A stretch of DNA of 5,846 nucleotides. Source: an uncultured Planctomycetaceae bacterium (GTDB lineage: Bacteria > Planctomycetota > Planctomycetia > Pirellulales > Pirellulaceae). Within the stretch, counting starts at the first letter, position 1. Every line of letters begins with the position of its first letter. The stretch is taken from NCBI GenBank assembly GCA_903927685.1, contig CAIYOB010000489.1, positions 1 through 5,846 of the forward strand, written 5' to 3'. This document shows, piece after piece, positions 1 to 4,698 of the stretch. The position numbers were made by a program, and so were the translations under genes. The notes beneath the pieces are model-generated. The model was not told the DNA's origin, did not search any database, and was given only the letters and a program-made list of their open reading frames with translations.

Positions 1-454
1 GATCGCGGTTCCGCACGGGCATTACGCCGAGGACACCATGAAGCAGACGGTGGTCCCCAACCGGAACATGATCATGTTGTCCGTAGCGGCCGGTTGGGCC
101 ATCGCGCGGCGCGCGGATCGCGTCGCCTATGCGGCGCACGCCGGCGATCACACGATCTATCCCGACTGCCGCCCCGAGTTTGCGGCCGCCGTCGATGCCG
201 CGTTTCGTCTGGCCGACTGGCGCGAAATCCATCTGTACTGTCCGTTCGTCACCCTGACCAAGACCGAGATTGTCTCACGAGGCGTGCAGCTGAACGTGGA
301 TTTCGGCGGCACCTGGTCCTGTTACGAAGGGGGCCCCATCCACTGCGGCCGGTGCGGCACGTGCTTCGAGCGGCGGGAGGCTTTTCTGCGAGCCGGCGTC
401 CCGGATCCTACCCGGTATGCGGCGGCGCCCGACTATCCCGACCCGCAAGCGTAG
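1..454 (+). CDS. queC: 7-cyano-7-deazaguanine (preQ0) synthase QueC, C-terminal part (5' end cut by window edge)
   Basis: The reading frame is open from base 2 and ends at TAG 452-454, giving 150 visible residues. QueC proteins are usually about 220-235 residues, so the N-terminal ATP-binding loop (SGGxDS) lies upstream of the window; the ATG at 38 is an internal methionine, not the start. QueC is a cytoplasmic enzyme that uses ATP and ammonia to convert 7-carboxy-7-deazaguanine to preQ0, the precursor of queuosine in tRNA. Recognisable family blocks appear in order: [11 protein letters not shown] (the v-P-x-R-N block), [13 protein letters not shown] (matching the YPDCR-x-EF block of E. coli QueC), a P..LTKTEIV block, and the zinc site SCY...CGRCGTC with four cysteines spaced C-x7-C-x2-C-x2-C. 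The loop between the first two cysteines is one residue shorter than in E. coli. All four zinc ligands are present, so the visible part looks intact. No other queuosine gene is in the window. Confidence 0.95.
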   Translation, partial: IAVPHGHYAEDTMKQTVVPNRNMIMLSVAAGWAIARRADRVAYAAHAGDHTIYPDCRPEFAAAVDAAFRLADWREIHLYCPFVTLTKTEIVSRGVQLNVDFGGTWSCYEGGPIHCGRCGTCFERREAFLRAGVPDPTRYAAAPDYPDPQA

Positions 455-633
455 CAGCAGGGCCGCATCCCCCGGGGTTGCCTGGTGCCTGGGGTCGAGC
501 CGCGAGGGACGAGTGGCGAGCCCCCAGGTCTTGCTTCTGGGGGCTCGCTGCACTCGACCCCAGGCACCCCGACCTTTCGCCATGAGGGAGCAGCAGATTC
601 GCATCCCCCGGTGTCCGCATCCCCCGGGGTTGC
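453..633. repeat. Intergenic repeat element: direct repeats flanking a palindrome
   Basis: A 19-base sequence beginning CCGCATCCCCC occurs identically at 463-481 and 615-633. Its 12-base core CGCATCCCCCGG occurs a third time at 600-611, in tandem with the right-hand copy at 616-627 (16-base period). A longer but imperfect match is AGCAGCAG-N3-CGCATCCCCCGG at 453-475 and again at 589-611. Each full copy contains the self-complementary octamer CCCCGGGG (470-477, 622-629). The palindrome at 484-568 lies between the copies. The left copy begins inside the queC stop codon, so the element abuts the coding end directly. There is no ORF with recognisable protein content and no transposase; apparent reading frames through it are low-complexity shadows. 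It resembles REP/BIME-type or MITE-like non-autonomous repeats. Whether it is dispersed in the genome cannot be judged from one copy. Confidence 0.75.
484..568. repeat. Nested inverted repeat / long hairpin downstream of queC
   Basis: Outer arms 484-499 (GGTGCCTGGGGTCGAG) and 553-568 are perfectly complementary over 16 bp. Inner arms 516-527 (GCGAGCCCCCAG) and 537-548 are perfectly complementary over 12 bp around a 9-base loop (528-536). The two stems are separated by an asymmetric internal loop of 16 bases on the left and 4 on the right. As RNA this would fold into one very stable GC-rich hairpin of about 85 nt. It lies 30 bases after the queC stop and may stop transcription or protect the queC 3' end. 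No U-rich tract follows the right arm, so it is not a classical intrinsic terminator. An alternative is a mobile or protein-binding palindrome that only incidentally lies here. Confidence 0.85.
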
Positions 634-705
634 TCTCGCCGCCCTTCCTGGTAGATTGCATCGCTGGCCAACGCTTCTTGCCCGCCTCGTGATGGAGTCC
701 CTGCC

Positions 706-1626
706 ATGACCGCGTTCCCACTCACTCGCCGCCAGTTCACCACTGCCGTCGGCATGTCCCTGGCCGGGGTCTGCGGCAGCGCCGCCCTGGGCGACCCGAC
801 GCCTGGATTTCGCCTGAACTACATTCTGGCCTCGCCGATGTACGGCACGGCGCCGTTGGCCGAGGTGCTGCCGGAAGTCAAGAAGATCGGGGCGACGCAG
901 ATTGACATCTGGCCTCGCCCGCATGCCAACCATCGAGAACAAGTGGCTGAGTTGGGATTGGAACGGTTTGCCGAATTGCTTCGCGAACACGGGGTCGGCT
1001 TGGGCATGATCACCCGCTACGACCTGGGGCCGTTCGGTCTGCAGGACGAAATGCGGGTCCTGAAACAGCTGGGCGGCCGCGTGATCGTCACGGGGGCGCG
1101 CAACGCCGACGGGGCGACCTTGCGGGACCGGGTCAAGACGTTCGTCGATCAGTTGCGCCCGCACGTCGAGTTGGCCGCAGAACTGGATGTCGCGATCGGC
1201 ATCGAGAACCACAGCAACTCGCTGATCAACGAGCCTGACTCGCTGCGGTATTTCGCCGAGTTCGCGCCGTCCAAACACCTGGGCATCGCCTTGGCGCCGT
1301 ATCACCTGCCGCAGGACGAACAGCTGATCGCCTCGCTGATCGCGGATCTGGGCGAGCACCTGGTCCATTTCCAGGCCTGGCAACACGGCCAGGGCTGCAT
1401 GACCAAGTTGCCCAAAGATCAGGAACTGTTGCAGATGCCGGGCCGGGGACCGTTGGATTTCGCACCGCTCCTGCAAGCGTTGAAACGCTGCGATTATCGG
1501 GGCTTCACCGAGATCTTCATGCACCCCGTACCCCGCGGCATTCCGATTCTGGAGACCACCGCCGCCGTGACGGACGAAATCAACCGGGCCCGCACCTACT
1601 TGACCGGCCGCCTGCCCCCGGCATGA
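706..1626 (+). CDS. Tat-exported sugar phosphate isomerase/epimerase family protein (TIM barrel, AP-endonuclease-2-like)
   Basis: The product is 306 aa. The ATG is preceded by GGAG at 694-697 (8-base spacing), and the start is supported by an immediate twin-arginine signal: LTRRQF with R8-R9, then a hydrophobic stretch to about residue 27. Export across the cytoplasmic membrane is therefore likely. The mature part has the xylose-isomerase-like TIM-barrel pattern: IGIENH (E167) as first metal-ligand block, APYH (197-200), H221 in HFQAW, the MPGRGPLDF block (244-252) typical of a G-x-G-x-(I/L)-D-F turn, and TEIF (E269) near the C-terminus. Family members isomerise or epimerise sugars and polyols or cleave related substrates; the substrate here cannot be assigned. 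One oddity is that the D-x-x-H motif that supplies a metal-binding Asp in many relatives reads A197-P-Y-H200. The gene stands alone: a 251-base gap precedes it and a separate promoter follows it. Confidence 0.85.
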   Translation: MTAFPLTRRQFTTAVGMSLAGVCGSAALGDPTPGFRLNYILASPMYGTAPLAEVLPEVKKIGATQIDIWPRPHANHREQVAELGLERFAELLREHGVGLGMITRYDLGPFGLQDEMRVLKQLGGRVIVTGARNADGATLRDRVKTFVDQLRPHVELAAELDVAIGIENHSNSLINEPDSLRYFAEFAPSKHLGIALAPYHLPQDEQLIASLIADLGEHLVHFQAWQHGQGCMTKLPKDQELLQMPGRGPLDFAPLLQALKRCDYRGFTEIFMHPVPRGIPILETTAAVTDEINRARTYLTGRLPPA

Positions 1627-1655
1627 GCCTGTGGATCGCAGACCCGGGGATGGCG

Positions 1656-1684
1656 TTGCTGTCTTCATCGCCGCTAGCTATAAT
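1656..1684 (+). promoter_or_regulatory. Sigma70-type promoter for the PAS/GAF/receiver gene
   Basis: A perfect -10 box TATAAT lies at 1679-1684. Seventeen bases upstream of it is TTGCTG at 1656-1661, which matches the -35 consensus in its first three positions. With optimal 17-base spacing, transcription would start near 1690-1692 and give a leader of roughly 30 bases before the TTG start at 1720. An AT-rich hexamer of this kind is conspicuous in such GC-rich surroundings, and it lies in the only non-coding gap between the isomerase and sensor genes. It probably drives both the sensor gene and the overlapping phosphoesterase gene. Confidence 0.7.
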
Positions 1685-1707
1685 CAGCGGGAATCGCGGG
1701 TGCCCCC

Positions 1708-1712
1708 AGGAG
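1708..1712 (+). promoter_or_regulatory. Shine-Dalgarno that fixes a TTG start
   Basis: AGGAG lies 7 bases upstream of TTG 1720-1722. No in-frame ATG or GTG occurs between the upstream in-frame stop (TAA 1681-1683) and this TTG, and the first ATG codon of the frame is residue 264. The ribosome site and the need to include the N-terminal domains therefore both point to TTG as the real start. Confidence 0.85.
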
Positions 1713-1719
1713 TTTCCGC

Positions 1720-3432
1720 TTGTCCGCCAAAACCAGAATTATCTTCGTCGGCAGCCTTACGGACCCCGCTGCGGAACAGTTGCGCGTCCTGGGCGATGCC
1801 TTCGACCTGGTCGAGGTCGCAGATCTGGACGAGGCGCAGCGCCGTTTTCGGGAAGGCGACGCGGCGGCGATCCTGGGCGCCGGCGCTTCGTTTCGTGCCT
1901 GCCTGGAGCATCTCGGGCGCGATTGGGATCCGCAGGTCCTGGAAGACTTGCCCGATGCCGTCTGCCTGGTCGACGCCGAATCCAGTCTGATCTGGGGCAA
2001 CGCTCGCTTTCGCCGACTGTGCCAGCGCGAAGACGTGATTGGCGAGGACTTCTTCGCCGCGATCGGCGCCGCAGAGATCCTGGGCCCGGAGTTCAGTCCC
2101 CTGCAGATCTCGATCGTCACCGGCGAGGGGAGCACGACCAGGCTGCAGTTAGGCGAGCGGGGGTTCTTTCAACTGCACGTCTCGCCCGTCAGCGGGCTGG
2201 GGAGTTCGGGGGCCAAGCTGATTGTAGTGGTCCGGGACGTCACCTCGGAGGTCCATCAACAGCAGAAACTCGAAGCGATTCACCGGGCCGGGAGCGAACT
2301 GACGGACCTGCGGCCGGAGGATCTGATCGAACTGAGCGAAGCGGAACGCGCCGACCTTCTCAAGTCGAACATTCTGCATCATACGCAGGCGGTGTTCGAT
2401 TTCGACGTCGTCGAAGTCCGCCTGCTGAACAAGTCGACCGGCCAATTGACACCGCTGCTGGCGGAAGGCCTGGATCCGGTGGCGGCCAACCGGACCCTGT
2501 ACGCCCGCATGCAGGACAACGGCGTCACGGGGTTTGTGGCCGCGAGTAGCCAGAGCTACCTGTGCGAAGATGCCTCGGAGGACACGTTATTCTTGCAGGG
2601 ATTCCAAGGATCTCGCAGCTCGCTGACCGTACCCTTGATGCTGCACAACGAGGTGATCGGAACCTTTAACGTCGAAAGCCCGCAGCCGCACGGCTTTTCG
2701 GAAACCGACCAACGGTTTCTGGAGATCTATGCCGGCAACGTGGCCATGGCGCTGAACACGCTGGATCTGCTCGAAGCCCAAGGGGCGGTCATCCTGCAGA
2801 AGGGCATCGAAGCGATTCACCGGGCGGTGGCACTGCCGATCGACCAGATCCTGAACGAGACGGTGCAAGTCCTGGAGATCTACCGAGGCGGCGATCTGGG
2901 CATCGCGGATCGTCTGAAGACGATCCTGAGACGAGTGCGCGATCTCCGCCAATTGATTCAAGAGGTGGGGCGGGGGCTGGCGCCCACTGACGCGATTCCC
3001 CTGACCGCGCCGACGCCCAGTTCGCCTGGCTATCAACACGTCCGCGTGCTGGTCGTCGACCGCGATTCCTCGATCCTGGAGAACGCGCACAGCATCCTGG
3101 AGAAGCACGGCTTCGACGTCGAGACGGCGCGCACGGGGGACTTGGCCCTGGCCATGATCCGCAACTGCCACGAAGCCGCTCCCTACAAGGTCATGATCGC
3201 GGAACTCGACCTGTCGGGCATGTCCGCTTACGACCTGTTCCTCCAATTGCAGGGGATCTTCCCGGACAAGGTGCCGCTGATCTTGATGAAGGGTTACGGT
3301 TGGGAACGCGGTCACGTGCACGTGAAATGCCGCGAGGCCGGATTGCACAAGAAAGCCCTGGTCCACAAGCCCTTTCTCGAAGACCAATTGCTGGACGTCA
3401 TCGCGGCGCTGCTGGATTGGCAAAACGAATGA
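1720..3432 (+). CDS. PAS-GAF-receiver signalling protein with degenerate receiver domain
   Basis: The product is 570 aa with a TTG start. Domains in order: residues 1-60, an alpha/beta segment resembling a vestigial receiver (TRIIFVGS...); about 68-178, a PAS-like sensor (LPDAVCLVDAE...WGNARF, ending VVRDVTSE); about 212-345, a GAF domain (FDFDVVEVRLLN, then VPLMLHNEVIGTFNVES); 355-430, a helical region with an H-box-like HRAVALPID (H367, P373) but no HATPase domain after it; and 440-565, a C-terminal receiver (RVLVVDRDSS). In the receiver the phosphoacceptor position aligns with E495 rather than Asp (E-L-D-L-S-G-M against D-x-x-M-P-x-M), the conserved Thr/Ser is K524, and the conserved Lys is retained as K550 in HKPF. 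It is thus probably a cytoplasmic signal-integrating protein whose receiver is not phosphorylated in the normal way. No signal peptide, membrane segment or DNA-binding domain is visible. The ligands of the PAS and GAF domains are unknown. The stop overlaps the start of the next gene by ATGA. Confidence 0.85.
   Translation: MSAKTRIIFVGSLTDPAAEQLRVLGDAFDLVEVADLDEAQRRFREGDAAAILGAGASFRACLEHLGRDWDPQVLEDLPDAVCLVDAESSLIWGNARFRRLCQREDVIGEDFFAAIGAAEILGPEFSPLQISIVTGEGSTTRLQLGERGFFQLHVSPVSGLGSSGAKLIVVVRDVTSEVHQQQKLEAIHRAGSELTDLRPEDLIELSEAERADLLKSNILHHTQAVFDFDVVEVRLLNKSTGQLTPLLAEGLDPVAANRTLYARMQDNGVTGFVAASSQSYLCEDASEDTLFLQGFQGSRSSLTVPLMLHNEVIGTFNVESPQPHGFSETDQRFLEIYAGNVAMALNTLDLLEAQGAVILQKGIEAIHRAVALPIDQILNETVQVLEIYRGGDLGIADRLKTILRRVRDLRQLIQEVGRGLAPTDAIPLTAPTPSSPGYQHVRVLVVDRDSSILENAHSILEKHGFDVETARTGDLALAMIRNCHEAAPYKVMIAELDLSGMSAYDLFLQLQGIFPDKVPLILMKGYGWERGHVHVKCREAGLHKKALVHKPFLEDQLLDVIAALLDWQNE
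2270..2825 (+). repeat. Pair of identical 19-base segments inside the sensor gene
   Basis: The 19 bases at 2270-2288 recur exactly at 2807-2825, in the same frame. Both encode EAIHRA (residues 185-190 and 364-369). Each copy sits in a helical stretch just after a sensor domain: the first after PAS, the second after GAF. QK precedes EAIHRA in both contexts, one residue further upstream in the second copy. This may reflect an old internal duplication of a linker helix. The flanking sequence has diverged, so chance or convergent helix use is also possible. Confidence 0.5.
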
Positions 3433-4694
3433 CGCCTGAAATTCATCACCTGGTGGCCGCTTCGTTCGCCGTCCTCGGGCATCTGGCCCTGTGGACGGGG
3501 GCGTTCAGTCGTCTGCATGCGTTGGGCCTGCGGATGCGGCTGTTGCACCTCTGCGAGTTGCCGATCTTCGCCATGCTGCTGGGCCTGCCTGCGGCGGTCC
3601 TCCTGCGTTGGATTCTGGCTCCCCCCCTACTGCTGGACCTGGAATCCTGGCTTCCCGGCGGCCCGGCCGGCTGGTTTTATTTCTGGTGGTGCAGTGTCTG
3701 GGGCGTCGTCACGATTCTGACTTGGAGTTGGCGCAAGTGGAAGTCGCCGCCGCCCCAGTTCCTGAGTTGCCACAGCCAGATCGAATCGATTGCCGAACGC
3801 CTTGGGCACCTGCCTTGCCGCCCGGCTGGGATTCGCTGGCTGGCCCGCCTGCCTGGCAACCAGATCCTCGACCTGGAGACCAGTGTCAAGACCCTGCTGG
3901 TCCCGCGACTGCCGCCCGGCCTGGACGGTCTGACCATCGTGCACATGTCGGATATCCACTTCACCGGGCACCTGACCGAAGACTTCTTCCACTTCGTGGT
4001 CGACCGGGTGAACGAGTTGGATAGCGACCTGGTTGCGCTGACCGGCGATATCATGGACGAGCCGTCCTGCCTGGGCTGGATCGGCCAGATTCTGGGCCGC
4101 GTCCAGAGCCACTGGGGGGCCTTCTGTATCCTCGGCAATCACGACCTGCGGATCCGCGATCGCGCGCTGCTGGCGGGCGAATTCGAGCAGGCCGGCTGGC
4201 ATTATCTGGGCGGGCGCTGGCTCCGGATGCGGATCCGAGGCCAAGACATTGTCCTGGCGGGAAATGAACTGCCGTGGTACCGCCCGGCGGCCGATATGAG
4301 TACTTGCCCGCCGCCAGTGGACGGACGCGGCGAACTGCGGATCCTGCTGTCCCACTCCCCCGACCAGATCCAGTGGGCGCGGCGGCACGGCTTCGACCTG
4401 ATGCTGTCCGGACACACGCACGGAGGCCAGATCCAGCTGCCGGTGATCGGCCCGCTGATCGGGCAGAGCCGCTACGGCGTCCGGTATTGCTGCGGCGTGT
4501 TTTCCGAGCCGCCCACGCTGCTGCACGTCAGCCGCGGCGTGTCCGCCAAGCACAATCTGCGCATCAACTGCCGCCCGGAGTTGATCAAGCTGGTGCTCAA
4601 GTGCGGGATGCCGCTGCCGACCGAGGACCGGGAGCGGGCGAACTCCGCCTTGCTGTCACCGGTCCCGGTTCCCGCCGCGGTGTCGCGATCCTGA
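3429..4694 (+). CDS. Membrane-anchored metallophosphoesterase (YkuE/YaeI-like)
   Basis: The product is 421 aa, starting at the ATG that overlaps the upstream stop (ATGA, 3429-3432). The frame stays open further upstream, but that stretch lies inside the sensor gene and reads as low-complexity shadow. The N-terminus has about three hydrophobic segments (roughly 8-27, 42-66 and 80-101), which anchor it in the membrane. The catalytic domain, about 165-395, shows the full calcineurin-like dimetal signature: SDIH (D175, H177), TGD (D207), GNHD (N237, H238), LLSHSPD (H309) and SGHTHGGQ (H329, H331). Such enzymes hydrolyse phosphomonoesters or phosphodiesters. YkuE/YaeI relatives act at the envelope, and the related chlamydial LpxG cleaves UDP-diacylglucosamine in lipid A synthesis, but the substrate here is not determined. 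There is no strong Shine-Dalgarno, so translation probably depends on coupling to the upstream sensor gene. The last 25 residues are a low-complexity Pro/Val/Ser tail. Confidence 0.92.
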   Translation: MTPEIHHLVAASFAVLGHLALWTGAFSRLHALGLRMRLLHLCELPIFAMLLGLPAAVLLRWILAPPLLLDLESWLPGGPAGWFYFWWCSVWGVVTILTWSWRKWKSPPPQFLSCHSQIESIAERLGHLPCRPAGIRWLARLPGNQILDLETSVKTLLVPRLPPGLDGLTIVHMSDIHFTGHLTEDFFHFVVDRVNELDSDLVALTGDIMDEPSCLGWIGQILGRVQSHWGAFCILGNHDLRIRDRALLAGEFEQAGWHYLGGRWLRMRIRGQDIVLAGNELPWYRPAADMSTCPPPVDGRGELRILLSHSPDQIQWARRHGFDLMLSGHTHGGQIQLPVIGPLIGQSRYGVRYCCGVFSEPPTLLHVSRGVSAKHNLRINCRPELIKLVLKCGMPLPTEDRERANSALLSPVPVPAAVSRS

Positions 4695-4698
4695 GCTG

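Noticed and set aside
453..633. CRISPR array formed by the CGCATCCCCCGG copies
   Set aside because: There are only three short copies at irregular spacing, the interval is a palindrome rather than unique spacers, and no cas genes are present.
630..657. Possible promoter TTGCTC-N16-TAGATT ahead of the isomerase gene
   Set aside because: Only 3 of 6 and 4 of 6 consensus positions match, and the -35-like part comes from the end of the repeat. Too weak to call without transcript data, although the gene must have some promoter nearby.
433..1668. Open frame of 411 codons on the - strand spanning the isomerase gene and the repeat region
   Set aside because: It is the complement of a real gene with Tat signal and TIM-barrel motifs, and part of it runs through the palindromic repeat. 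No plausible start site or family signature is seen.
1621..2549. Open + strand frame of 308 codons overlapping the sensor gene
   Set aside because: It is an Arg/Gly-rich shadow in another frame of the PAS/GAF gene. It does not have the domain content that the TTG-initiated frame shows.
3300..3428. Upstream extension of the metallophosphoesterase frame to an ATG at 3300
   Set aside because: The extra 43 codons lie inside the receiver domain of the preceding gene and read as Arg/Gly/Pro-rich shadow. The hydrophobic N-terminus begins right after ATG 3429, which has the ATGA overlap.
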